Shown here: positions 25,601-36,695 of the stretch, one piece after another | How the letters are laid out: each line of letters starts with the position of its first letter | How positions within the stretch are numbered: position 1 is the stretch's first letter | Assembly: GCA_905250125.1 (NCBI GenBank) | Contig: CAJNOL010000868.1 | Location: forward strand, 23,973-87,972 | Length of the DNA stretch: 64,000 bases | Reading direction: 5' to 3' | Source: Rotaria sordida | Taxonomy: Eukaryota; Rotifera; Eurotatoria; Philodinida; Philodinidae | Program-made: the position numbers and the translations under genes | The notes under the pieces: generated by a model | Told to the model about the DNA's origin: nothing | What the model saw: the letters and a program-made list of their open reading frames with translations, nothing else | Database searches by the model: none

Positions 25601-27944
25601 CAATTGCTAGGCTTCTCAGATCATTAAAACTTAATGAAAAAACAATTTTCTATATACCATTCGATATGTCAGAAGTTACTCTACAAAATAGTTAATGTGA
25701 CTTTTCAAATGAACGGTAGTCATCCTTTAAAAAACTATTTCATTTGGTTTTTTTTCTTTACCAGGTCCTAATGGACAATCAGTTTTTAAATGTTCTTTTA
25801 ATTTTTTTAATGCTGTAAATTGTGTTTTGCCTCGACATCGATGACATTGTACAAAACCTTCTGTACGTAAACGTCCATTGATTTCTTGTTCTTGTTCAGG
25901 TAATAATGTATCAGTTGCAAATTCAATATGCTATTGTTTTTTTTTTAAAAAAAAGAAAAGAAATAAAAAAAACAAATCCATTTAAAGAAATTTTTGTTTT
26001 TTTTTGTCTGTTTTACTTCTCTCATTCTTGAACGTGCTAATTCAGCTAATTCACTACTTATATCAACACTACGTGGTGATCGAATACCAGATGATTTATG
26101 TAGATCATTCTAAATTTTTGAAAATAAAAAAAAATTAATTTTATATGAATATATTTTAAATATAATCTATTAATTAGTCATGTATAGATTTCTAAACATA
26201 GGAATACATACGGAAAATTTTAATCATAAATTCAATTAGAACCCGTCAGATTGGTTTTCGGAACCGATTCCAACGGAAAATACTCTAAAAGTAATAACTA
26301 CTAAAATTATAACTTGATTATAATAAGATCATTTGAGAAATGTATAGGAAATGTTAGTATCAAAAATACAAAACTCAGACTAAAAATCTTCATTGCAAAA
26401 TTAGTAGTAGAATTCAACTTCGAAAAATATTTAACCAACCGAATTCTGGTGCCAAAATTTTGAATCCGATTAAGTTTTAGATAATATTTATATATATATA
26501 TTCATTAATATGATCTATTATTTTCCATACATGACTAATTAATATAATATATATATAAATATATTACTTTCACAATTTGTTCATTGATCATAATTGGATT
26601 ATTCATTGTAGGAGTTAATGTTAAACCCGTTGGATTCATATGTGGTTGTTTTGTATAATTAGCTATAGGTGTTGGTCCATCAGATTTTGTTTTTGGTGGA
26701 CGACCACGTTTACGCTAAAGAAAAAAAACAAACATAAAAATTTATTCACAATGAATATATATAAATACTTTTGGATCATTATCATTTTGTTCTGATTTAA
26801 TTATTGGTAATGACATATGTTGATTAAGCATTGTTGATGGAATATTATAATTCTCAATAGTACGTGGTGATACACCTGATGTCATAGCAATCATAGAATT
26901 CATCATCTGTGGTGGTGTTAAATCATTTGAATTTTTCTTTTTTTTTTTGGATTTTTTTGTATTTGGCGTTTCACCAAGTGTTGTTATAGCTGGTTTACGT
27001 GATACATCAATTTTATCTGTTGATACAACACCACCTTCTTCGGTACCCTTCAAAAATAATAATAATAATAATTTCTAAATAAAAATTATATCTTTGTCTT
27101 ACATGTCGAGCTAAATGTGTACGTAGTGAACTTCGATCAGCTAATTCACTTCCACACATTAAACAACGAAAAAAAGCTTTTGGATATGGTGATTTTGTAC
27201 ATGAATTATATAAATGATAACGTATGCCTTCTTTTGATGCAAAATCAACTGTACAAAATGGACAAACAAAACGTCCATCACGAAATGTTGCTTGTCTTAT
27301 AACATTAAAATGTGGTAAATCAGGATATGAGAAAAGACCTGATTGATGTCTTATATGTGACCATGCTTGTGGTATAGGTATAAGTGTTAACATATCACGA
27401 TGAATTTCTGCAATGTCATGTTGATTTTTACCTAATTGTTGTTGTTGTTGTGGTTGTGGTTGTTCAATATCATTTGGTGTTATTTGTACATCAGTATCCA
27501 TAACATCAATTGGTACAGATGATGATGATGTGACAGTAACAAGAGGTAATTGTTGTTGTGGTTGTTGTTGTTCTAATGTTAGATTTTCATGTGTTGTTTG
27601 TTCTTCTTCTTCTTCTTGGTGTTGTGGTAGTTGTTCATTATTTGTTTGATCATTTGTTGAAATAATCCCAACTGATTCATCATTTGGATTATTATCGACT
27701 GTTGTACTACCACCTGTTGCAATTAAATGCATTAAACCACTCGAATCAATTGCATTTTGTTGATGATGATCATCAGTTGACCTGAAAATATTGATAAAAT
27801 TGAGTTTTTTTTTTTGAAATTTTCTTTTTTTGTTTTTTACCATGGCCAATCATTTGTTGTTGATTCTTGTTGTTGATTTGATGATGTTTGTTGAACATCA
27901 TCAACTGAAGACATATCATTTGAAGGCGAATCTGGGTCAGCCAT
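19700..27944 (-). CDS. GTF3C2: TFIIIC110/GTF3C2-like WD40 protein with zinc fingers and AT-hook
   Basis: Likely subunit of TFIIIC, which recruits RNA polymerase III to tRNA and 5S genes. Seventeen exons on the minus strand join in frame: 27944-27841, 27781-27103, 27047-26769, 26714-26568, 26109-26017, 25930-25762, 23974-23873, 23819-23647, 23581-22943, 22871-22741, 22686-22573, 22502-22345, 22281-22211, 20759-20678, 20630-20563, 19988-19923, 19846-19700; 1073 residues. Order: Gln/Asn-rich N-terminus; finger pair (CPFC..H..C and CLMC..H..H, about 200-261); basic region and AT-hook KRKRGRPPK near 355; two further finger-like modules (CHRC..H..C, CKFC..H..H, about 455-520); WD40-like propeller from about 595. 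The propeller carries GSQYVAL, LAIGTSQG, ALDWCHENPNKLCAGYENG and, at the end, IRFNPNPGTHGWIASADKVG, which parallel vertebrate GTF3C2. The fingers are not in the human protein. Family call from the propeller is good, orthology likely. Confidence 0.75.
21690..21932. mobile_element. hAT-type MITE, 243 bp, in GTF3C2-like intron
   Basis: Begins CAGAGATGAAACCGG and ends TCGATTCCATCTCTG (reverse complement CAGAGATGGAATCGA). CAGAGATG ends are typical of hAT elements. Flanks ATGTATAT (21682-21689) and ACGTATGT (21933-21940) match at 6 of 8 bases, consistent with an aged 8-bp duplication. A second inverted pair, GGCCAGTCT and AGACTGGCC-like words, lies inside. It sits in the 1.45 kb intron between exons 13 and 14. 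Confidence 0.7.
26168..26544. mobile_element. 377-bp element with 20-bp inverted ends in GTF3C2-like intron
   Basis: TATTAATTAGTCATGTATAG (26168-26187) matches the reverse complement of 26525-26544 at 19 of 20 bases. The interior contains ACCCGTCAGATTGG and CGGAACCGATTCC, similar to words at 32.38 kb (GACCCGTCGGATTCGAACCG) and 40.58 kb, hinting at a shared family. No duplication identified and no coding content. Confidence 0.65.
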
Positions 27945-30018
27945 AAATATGTATTATTAATTTTACAACATTTGTATTTTATTCTATTCCTAATAAATGT
28001 TTGCATAATGATTAAATATATAATTATTTTAAAAAGAATATATCGATTCTAATGCTCAATATATATAGGGATAATATGAAATCATTTTCTCTTTTTTTTT
28101 CTTTGTTCTTTTTTTTGTTTTTTGTTTTTTCTTGTCGCATGACTTTTCCGAAAATCCAGAACAGTAGAGAAACAAAAAGAGAGGGAGAGAGAGAGAGAGA
28201 GGTAGAACGAGAGAGAGAGAGAAAGAAATGTGCAGAGAGAATAAAGAAGAAGAAGAAAAAGACCCACATTTCGCATTTTCGCCCTTACTTTTTTCTTCCC
28301 GTCGTTTTGCTTGTCTGTCCCTCTTTTTCACTCTCGCACAGATGTTAAATATCCTTTTTCTGCCTTATTGATGACAGTCATCGTAACTATTTAGTATATA
28401 CTTCTTCGTTCTTCTTTGCGGAGGAAGCCAACTAGAGGGAGCAAAAATGAGTTGGAAAAGAATCAATACGAGCGAATAAAAAAAAAAAAAAAAAAAAAAA
28501 AAGAAAAAAAAAACTTTGGCTAGTTACTATAAAATAGCGAATAGATCGACGAAAAGATGGAGAAGAAGAAAAAAAAAAAAGCAAGAAGAAAGAGAAAAAA
28601 GAGAGGCGCGTAAAAGGTTATTGTTTTGCCATTTACGTTGTGTTTTATACTCTTTATTATACGAATGAAAAAATTTTTCGGATAGAAAATTAATTGTTAG
28701 TTTTTAATTAATTAAGAATAAGTTTTTAATATGAGAAAAATATATTAGAAAAGTATTGTTATAATGCATAAGTGAATAATCTTTTGATTGATGCAAACTA
28801 AACAAATGAGAGACTAGATGTCAGTTGTGATGAATCATAAGTTAACAAGGTACATTTAAATTTTTTCTACACAATTCAATATAAATTTGTCAAAAGCAAA
28901 AAAAAACAAAAAAGTAATTTCATAGATGTCATCGTTCGATTGAGAGAAGAAACTTCTTCAAGATTTTTTATTTGAGGTAATCCATGAGTAGTATGAAATG
29001 TTTTTTATGGAAGTTTTATTTAAAAATATATTAAAGACTATGTTTTCAATGTTTATCCATTACATATAAACGTCAGCATCATATTCATAATTAACTAACT
29101 ATGATATCTATAAGGGAACTGTATCCAATAAAAAATCAGCTGTTTGCGCAAATAAAGTTTCCAATGAAACTGTGTAGTTCATTATAGAAGATTCAATTTT
29201 TAAACATCTCTTATGTCGTGATTTACATATAACAACAAATTTTGTTTTGTTCCATAAAAGAATTTTCAATATTAATCTTTAAAAATAGGAGATACTAAAA
29301 ATAAATTTTGACATTTTCATAATAAATTAGTTCCAATGAAAACTTTAGTTATGCAAAATTTATATTTAAAAAGTCGCTTTTGTAGTTGATCTGAAAAATA
29401 TCAAAAAATTTTGTTATAAAACTCATTAAAATAGTCATAACTAAAGATGTGTTGGATCAAGTTTTTTTGATCCTAGTCTGATCCTGCTAGCTGCTTTTCT
29501 ATTAGTCCCAGACCCAATGACTTTAATTTTTGGGTCTCAGCCTAGAGAAAACTATTCCGGAATTTATTCGCATCACACATCTAGAAAAATTCTGCAATAG
29601 TTATTTGTTGATTTATTTAATCGACGACTAACATTTTTTTTTTCGATCATCTCTCTCTTGAATTGTATTCCAGTTGATGGTTTATAAGATAATTCGCTTG
29701 AAACTATAGAATATTTTACTATAATTTTTAGCTTCGATTGGGACAACTGTTTTTCCATAGTTTCAATCTGGGCAATTTTTTTCTCATGATCTCGGTTCCA
29801 GTAAACTTCCAAATTTTGATCCGACACATATTTTGTCATAGGTCAAGAACGCTCATCAGCATCAATTTTTCTTAGCATTCTTTAATCTCTATAGAGTCTG
29901 ATAAAGTAAGATTCATATCAAAAGTAATTTATTCTTTCTTTGAAATTTTCTCGTTAGATTTTTAAATAATAACAGAAAAATATAATTTCTTATTTTCAGA
30001 AAAAAAACAAGACGAAAC
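27945..30018. other. divergent intergenic region with low-complexity tracts
   Basis: Separates the divergent GTF3C2-like and Kelch genes. Contains a (GA)n tract (about 28168-28224), a 34-base poly-A run (about 28479-28512) and further A-rich and GA-rich DNA to about 28615, then unremarkable AT-rich sequence. Overlapping ORFs here arise from the simple repeats. A possible small element with inverted AGATGTGT ends lies at 29445-29582. An acceptor TTTTCAG at 29993-29999 opens the first Kelch exon. Confidence 0.6.
29445..29582. repeat. possible short element with AGATGTGT inverted ends
   Basis: AGATGTGTTGGATC at the left and ACACATCT at the right are inverted. The interior has GATCC/GGGTCTC words like those at 1.5 kb and 15.1 kb. 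No convincing flanking duplication, so the ends are uncertain. Confidence 0.35.
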
Positions 30019-33000
30019 ATGCGTGTTCCTTATACTTCATCTACTTCACAAATAAATATTTTTCTACAAAATCTAAATGAATATCTTGATTCTGGTATAT
30101 ATTGTGATTTAACATTTATAATTGGTTGTGAAAAATTTTCATGTCATCGTATAATTCTTGCTAGTTCATCACCTTATTTTCAAGCATTACTTACACATAA
30201 ATTTAAAGAAAATAATCTTAATTCAATTGAAATACGTGATATTGAACCAAATATATTTTCTATACTTCTTCATTATATTTATAGTGGTAAAATTGAAATT
30301 GATAATAATAATGTTCAAGATATTTTAATAGCTAGTGATATGTTACAACTTAATGAAGTTGTTCAATTTTGTTGTCATTATTTATCAATAAGTTTAAATG
30401 AAAATAATGTTATTGATACATGGAAAATAGCTAATGAATTAGAATGTTTATCATTAAAAGATAATGCTGAACATTATATATTAACACATTTTTGTAATTT
30501 AATTAAATTTGAAATGATTAAATTTATTCCACATAATTTATTAATAAAAATTATATCAAATGATGATTTAATTATTGATAATGAAGAACAAGTTCTTGAA
30601 GCTATATTAATATGGTATTTTAATAATCATGAACAATCATGTGAAAATTTATTAGATAATGTTAGATTTGAATATATTTCTAAAGAACATCAAAAAATGA
30701 TTTTAGATCAAATTGGTTTTGTATGTATTAATAAGTTTTGAAATTATTTTAAAAAATAATGGATAATGTAAAAGTTTTGCATCTATTTTGTTTTCAGTAT
30801 AGTATCACAACAATTCATCATGGAGACTTGATTTAGTAAACTATCAAAGTTTCAACTATAAAGCTGAACAAAAAAAGAATATTTTCTTCCAAATACTTAC
30901 TAAAGACTAAACAGGTCTCAACACATTTCTAGAATTTAGAGGAAAGTTTCCATTCACTAGGAAAATTAATGCTATTAGATTTTATAGCGCTAATAATAAA
31001 ATTTTTAAGTTATCGATTGAATTCGATATTGACATTTTTCTAACACTCTTTGCTAGCAAAAAAAAGTGCTCACAACTAATAAATAATTTCAAAAAATAAG
31101 ATTTTTTCCAGAAATCGAAATTAGTAAAAACATATATTTTATATCCAATTACAGTCAAGTGAGATCTCTACAAAAGTACATTAGATAAAATTAGAGATCG
31201 ACTAGATATCAATTCAACCTTCAGATCAAATAAGCGAAAGAAATGTTCTGACAGTTCAATTCTTGAACCCGCGTTACCGACGAAAAATATTTTCTGATAA
31301 AACCACGAAAGTCAGGTCGTTTATGCGTCTATACACATTTATGAGAATAGAGACAACCGTCTTCCAATGTAAGATTTTTCCAATTTGAACCGCGGTTCAT
31401 TAAAGTCGCAGTCTTCTTCGAAAAATTTTGTTGTTTTGAGAATGATTTTGCAATAATGGAAGAAAGACTTCTTATATTCGGAAGTGTCATTCCCAAAAAT
31501 TGTTCGGATAGATCAATTTCAGGAAATGAATTGTTAAAAATGATTAATTCAGAATATAGTTTTTCTCCATTAGGCATTATGAGAAAAATTTCATTGGACA
31601 TTGTAGAAGGAAAATCAAGTTTTTAATCAAAATGTTTCTGATAGAACTTATGGTTTTGTAACTCAGATAACTTGATATGACTAGAAAGTCCACTTTGCGT
31701 TGATTACATTCATACATAACATACCTAAGCTGAATGTAAGACAAATCGATCAAATGCATTTCTCATCAATGATTGATTTTTTTTTGAAGTTGCAAGGTAC
31801 TTTTCAGTTTTTGGTAAGTATTCTGAACGAAATTTTTTTGCATAATTTTACAGTAGAGACTTTACTCTTTCTAACAAGAAAACTGTTAAGTCTCTGCGGA
31901 GAGTTGTTGTAATACAATATTGAAAATAACACGAATGCAAAACTTTTGCACCATTTATTTCATAGTATATAATAGAGAAAAAACGTTGTTTGTTTTTTTT
32001 TTGTAATCATTTTTCTGAATTGAAGTAGTTTTCTACAGAATGTCCCAAATATTTGTCATGATAGAAGATTTCAAACATCTATTGAAAAAAGACTGATCTA
32101 TTACAGTATTAGTTTGACAAAAAATGTTGAAGTATCTCTTTAATGCAATCTTCATATGGTGTTTAGTTCTGAAATTTGTCTTGCAATTTTCGTTTCGCAT
32201 TTTATTGATAATTCAATATCGATCATCAATAAAAATTATTTCTTCTGTAATAGTTATGAGTGCAGAAATTGTAAGGAATCTAAAATCAATTTATAGAAAA
32301 CTCGTGTAAATTGTTTGAATTGTATAAGAGCTGTCCACTTTTTTAAGATCATGGTAGACTTTTGACATAATCGGTATTAAGACCCGTCGGATTCGAACCG
32401 TGCTCTTAATTTCAATTAAATATTTTTAATCTCAGGCCTTCAAATCATTGAGAAGATACAAGATACAAGATACAAGATACTTTTCATCGATTATTTCTAT
32501 TCTGCTACTAATATATCCTACACATTTTCTCAGATAATATTGACAATGATCTGATAATAATCAAACCATTATTGATTGTTGCTTTTAGAGTATCACACGT
32601 TGGATAGATCCCGAGCCTAGACAACTCAATGAGTTCTATCCGATATATCCTATTTAGTAATGGTTTAATTTCAAGACAGTAACTCAAAAAAAAAAAAAGA
32701 ACAAATGTGTATTAAAGTATTCATTAACTAGAGAAAAAATATATTGTTGAATGATTACTTCAAAGTAGATGCCCATTCCTCAGAATTCAGAATGTATAAC
32801 AGCCTTACACATTAACGATAATGTATGAAAATTAGAGATGTATAAGATAAGCTTTTTTTTCATATCTTATAGAATTTTTCTTCATCATAACATTAATTTC
32901 CACAGCTCTAATGAATACTGTGGTTTATTGAGAAAATGCTAGAAAATGCAGTTCTTATTCCTTGAGATTAGAACATTCGGAAACGAGAACTTTGACATCC

Positions 33001-34454
33001 TTACTTCAAAATATCTTTTTGAGTTCATTTTATGAAATACGATCTCCAAAGAGTATTGAAGTACAGAGAATAGAAATTTGCTTTCTGACAGACACAACCG
33101 ACAAACCATGACAGATGTTTTTGATATACAATTACAGACTGAAATAGATGTTATTGTTATGCAATCAAAAATTGTATAAACATAACATCTTGTTATAATA
33201 TATGAACTATTTTCTTATTGCATATCTCGAGGATAAATTAAAACAATGTTGAAGAAATATATATCTCCCACAATCAATAGAATAAAACGATCTCCTGATG
33301 AGATTAGCGACGGCAGCAGCAGTAGAGTTACATCGTGTTTCACATTTTAATTCGACAAGAATTGTATTAACGACTTCTTTTTTTTTTCGTTGGAGTACTA
33401 TCTTTATGAAATATTTATTATTCTTTAGAAAAATCCATCAATAATTCATCGTATTGAACAAATAATATCCCATCGTGAATGTCGAATAAATAATAATCCA
33501 GCACGACGTGGTATGAAACAAACATGTTATTTATTTGGTGGTTATGGTTCAAATATAAATGATACAAATTCTCATTTATTAACATTATCATATCGTTGCC
33601 ATTTAAATATAAATGATTCATCATCATTATATTTAATTGAAATTGAACAAATTTTGGGTAATGAAATGCGTTATCCACGTATACATCATCAAATAGCAAC
33701 ACTTGGTAGTTTAATTTATATTGTTGGTGGTGAAGATGGTGTTAATATATTTAATTCTGTTGAAATATTTGATCCATTAACAAAACTAACTAATCAACAA
33801 TGGATACAAGGAAATTCTATGATTAAACCAAGATGTAATTTTGGTTTAATATCATTAGATTCAACAACATTATATGCATTAGGTGGTCATATTGGTGCTG
33901 ATATAACATCAACAATTGAAATGTTTAATTGTCAAACAGGACAATGGACATTATTACCATATAAATTAAAATCTCCATTATATGGTTTTGCTTGTGTACA
34001 ATTAAATGGTTTAATATTATGTATAGGTGGTTCATGTATATTTAATTTACCAGTTAAAACAACAGAAATATTTAATCCACGAACAGGACAAAGTTATTTA
34101 TGTACTGATATGAATGAAGCTCGAACATTTTGTTCTGTATGTATTGATGATGAACAAGAAAAAATTTATGTTTTTGGTGGTGCTGATGCAAATGGAAATG
34201 GTTTATGTTCTGTTGAAGTTTATAATACATTAGATTGTCGATGGTATAAATTACCATCAATGTTTTTTAATCGTATAAGTCCATGTGTATATCGTATGGG
34301 ATATTTTATTATTGTTTTTGGTGGTCGAACAAATTTAGGACAAAATTCTGAAACACTTAATACATCAGAAATATATCATATTGAAAAAAAAACATGGATA
34401 AGAACGAATGATCTACCAATACATATATATGGTGCAGCAACTATCCTTCGATGA
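30019..34454 (+). CDS. BTB-BACK-Kelch protein (KLHL family)
   Basis: Probable substrate adaptor for a Cullin-3 ubiquitin ligase, the usual role of this architecture. Two exons, 30019-30720 and 33429-34454, join in phase 0 to give 575 residues, a normal length. BTB about 15-130: LDSGIYCDLTFIIGCEKFSC, CHRIILASSSPYFQALL, LLHYIYSGKIEI. BACK about 135-235: NELECLSLKDNAEHYI and EEQVLEAILIWY. Kelch repeats about 265-575, with FGGYGSN, YIVGGEDGVNIFNSVEIFDP, YALGGHIGADITSTIEMFN, CIGGSCIFNLPVKTTEIFNP, YVFGGADANGNGLCSVEVYN and VFGGRTNLGQ giving six blades. The exon-1 donor is TTTT|GTATGT. The alternative of ending in exon 1 (stop at 30739-30741) would leave BTB-BACK alone. Which KLHL subfamily cannot be said. 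The 2.7 kb intron is unusually long. Confidence 0.85.
30721..33428. other. 2.7 kb Kelch-gene intron, no gene inside
   Basis: Long intron between the BTB-BACK and Kelch exons. Contains a short tandem repeat of a 7-mer (AGATACA, about 4 units, 32454-32480) and a segment at 32360-32410 with GACCCGTCGGATTCGAACCG, a word shared with other introns. A 90-codon minus-strand ORF at 31601-31329 has no recognisable domain and is not called. Confidence 0.5.
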
Positions 34455-35265
34455 ATTTTGTTTTTTAGTTGTTTTCTTTTTTTTTTTTTAATGTATAATG
34501 TTATCTATCATAAGAAAAAAAAATTCTATATTTTTGTTGTTTCTATTAAAACAATATGATTGTTATCATGATATTGAAAGAATATTTTCTTGGATTTCTA
34601 TAAAAGATATATGTCCTTGTGTTTTGCACAATTTGACAGACTGCTTTTGGTGTGTGTGTGTGTTTATTGATATTATGAAGAAAACGAATTATGAGAAAGA
34701 AAAAAAAAAGAGAAGATGGATATAGGACAAAAGTCGTGTATGTCCCATACATGTTCTCTGGAATACCACTACTAGAAGAAAAGGATCGATCATTCGATAG
34801 AAAATTTTTCTGTTTATTAGGATGACGATGTCATCGTCAGACGAAAGGAAAGAATGGAAGAAAAAAAAGAAGAAGCAGAAGAAGAATAAGTAGAAGAATC
34901 TCATTTTTCTATTTGACTTTGCACAGTGTAGGAAGAAAACATCTATCTCATGTATTGTCATGGCAAATGGTTATTTTGTTGCTGACATGTTGTCGATGTT
35001 GTACCTTATACCCATACATTGATAAAAAATAACAAGCAATGTGACCGTATGTCGCGTTATACTACTTATCCATATAAACAATAATCTACAAAATTTTTCT
35101 TCAAGTATATATTTGTCATTTTTTTTTTAATGTTGATTTCTTTTGCATGAATTTTCAATAATTTATTTCTAAATGAAATCAATCTTTCTTGATAAATTGT
35201 CTAGATTTCAACGATAAGAAAATATTATTTAAATTATTTCTCATATCGAATTTAATAAATTCGAT
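34455..35265. other. intergenic region between Kelch and PPP1R3-like genes
   Basis: Contains the Kelch 3' UTR, a short (GT)n run near 34650-34662, A-rich and GAA-rich tracts (34697-34712, 34859-34888) and, at its right end, a perfect palindrome overlapping the next start codon. Nothing coding recognised. Confidence 0.5.
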
Positions 35266-35267
35266 AT
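35243..35267 (+). promoter_or_regulatory. perfect inverted repeat overlapping the PPP1R3-like start codon
   Basis: ATATCGAATTT, loop AAT, AAATTCGATAT: 11-bp perfect arms with a 3-nt loop. The first two bases of the first ATG (35266) close the 3' arm. In mRNA this could form a short, AU-rich hairpin at the initiation codon, or the palindrome may be a protein site in DNA. A second in-frame ATG follows directly at 35269, outside the hairpin. Confidence 0.45.
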
Positions 35268-36444
35268 GATGAGTGAACAACAAGTACAATCAATTGAAAA
35301 TTTTCAAATCAATGGTAATATAGATCATCATACAAATAAAATTAATAATGAAATACAAACAACTTCAACTCATTCAACATTACGTCATACACGTTTTTTT
35401 CGTACAAAACGACAACAACGTTTAGATGAAAATCAAACGACAACTAACGGTATATAATAAATTATCGAAAATTTTTGATATCTAAATATTAGTCTAATAT
35501 TTAGGACAAACCACAATAGAAATCTCCACATGTACTATAACAAAAACTATTGAAAAAATTAAAACAAGATCTTCATCACCACCTCCTCCTTCTCCATCAA
35601 TAATTGTCAATGAATCTGATGATAGTGATGAAAGTGATTCTTCAATAGAATTTAATAATATACCACAAATTGTTATAACTGAAGCAAGACAATCTATAAC
35701 AACTATTAATAGTGGTTTTCAATTAAAAAAATCTAATTCAGTTAAATTAACACGTGTTAGTGGAAATAATTCATGTCAAAAAAAAGCTGTTCGTTTTGCT
35801 GATGATTTTGGTTTAGATTTAAGTCAAATTAAAATGATTCAAACAGATGAATTACCTTCTATACCTAATACAGCATTTAAACATTTATGTATTAGTAATG
35901 AACAATATTGTTCAACAACATTAAATTATGAACGTGAAAAATTAATTACTTATATGGAACAACAATTTGAAAATCCTATCTATACACCAAATTTTAATGA
36001 TCATGTATCACGAAATAAAGTTCTTCTTGAACAAGCTAGTAAGTCGTCTATTCAAAATAATATTAATTGAAAAAAAAAAAAAAAAACAATTTTTTTTTTT
36101 TTTATATGATTATATTTTAAGATGCTATTGATAATCGAATTTATGGTACAGTTAAAGTAGTTTCATTGAGTTTACAAAAACAAGTTAAAATACGTTTAAC
36201 AACTGATAATTGGATATCATTTAAAGATTATGATGCAATATATATATCTAATTCATATGATGGTATTTATGATCGATTTTCATTTATGATTGAAATCGAT
36301 CGTTCTAGAATATGTGCTGGAAATAATATACAATTTTGTATTTGCTACGAATCATTTGTTAGTCCAGATTGTTGGGATAATAATTATGATCGAAATTATC
36401 GATTTGATTGTTTGTCACGAACAATACCAGATTATAGTGTTTAG
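35266..36444 (+). CDS. PPP1R3: PP1 glycogen-targeting regulatory subunit 3-like (CBM21)
   Basis: Targets protein phosphatase 1 to glycogen, promoting glycogen synthesis. Exons 35266-35449, 35505-36038 and 36122-36444 join in phase 1 at both junctions, 346 residues. The PP1-docking RVxF motif is present as KKAVRFADDFGLDL in the middle of the protein, in the family's usual wording (K..V.FAD..GL.L). The CBM21 domain occupies the C-terminal third: GTVKVVSLSLQKQVKIRLT, then WISFKDYDAIYI, DRFSFMIEI, IQFCICYE, and the WDNNYDRNYRF signature used for glycogen and substrate binding. The N-terminal 100 residues are low-complexity and acidic/Ser-rich. Convergent with DNAAF5, 251 bp apart. Which vertebrate paralogue is closest (R3B/C/D-like by size) cannot be decided. 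Confidence 0.88.
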
Positions 36445-36695
36445 ATAGACAAAATATGTTTTACTATAAATACAATTGATACATAAAATTTTCTCGATGG
36501 ATTTTTTTTTTTTGTCAATTTTTCTGTTCGATCTATCATCTTTTCATTAGTTTTACCATATGTATATGTTTATTTCTGCTTGATATACTTAGAATGTTTG
36601 ATTTAATTTTCTTTCTTTTTTTTTTTTATTTATTTATTTTGTTTTGTATATTAAATATACAACAAAAAAACCAAAACCTAAGTAGACAAGAAAAT
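36445..36695. other. shared 3' region between convergent genes
   Basis: T-rich, 251 bp, no ORF. Holds the 3' UTRs of the PPP1R3-like gene and DNAAF5. Confidence 0.5.

Noticed and set aside
28052-28348. Overlapping ORFs of 64-98 codons on both strands
   Set aside because: Generated by (GA)n, T-rich and A-rich tracts; overlapping in several frames, as simple repeats produce.
30721-30741. Kelch-gene exon 1 continuing to a stop at 30739-30741 as a stand-alone BTB-BACK protein
   Set aside because: A strong GTATGT donor in phase 0 joins the Kelch exon and yields the normal family length and order; the short form is kept only as a possible isoform.
32380-32400. GGATTCGAACC, the reverse complement of a tRNA T-arm consensus
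   Set aside because: The flanks do not form a T stem, anticodon stem or acceptor stem; the word is part of a repeat seen in other introns. No tRNA gene was found anywhere in the window.
32454-32480. Four tandem AGATACA units, considered as a CRISPR-like or satellite array
   Set aside because: Seven-base units without spacers are an ordinary short tandem repeat, and the genome is eukaryotic.
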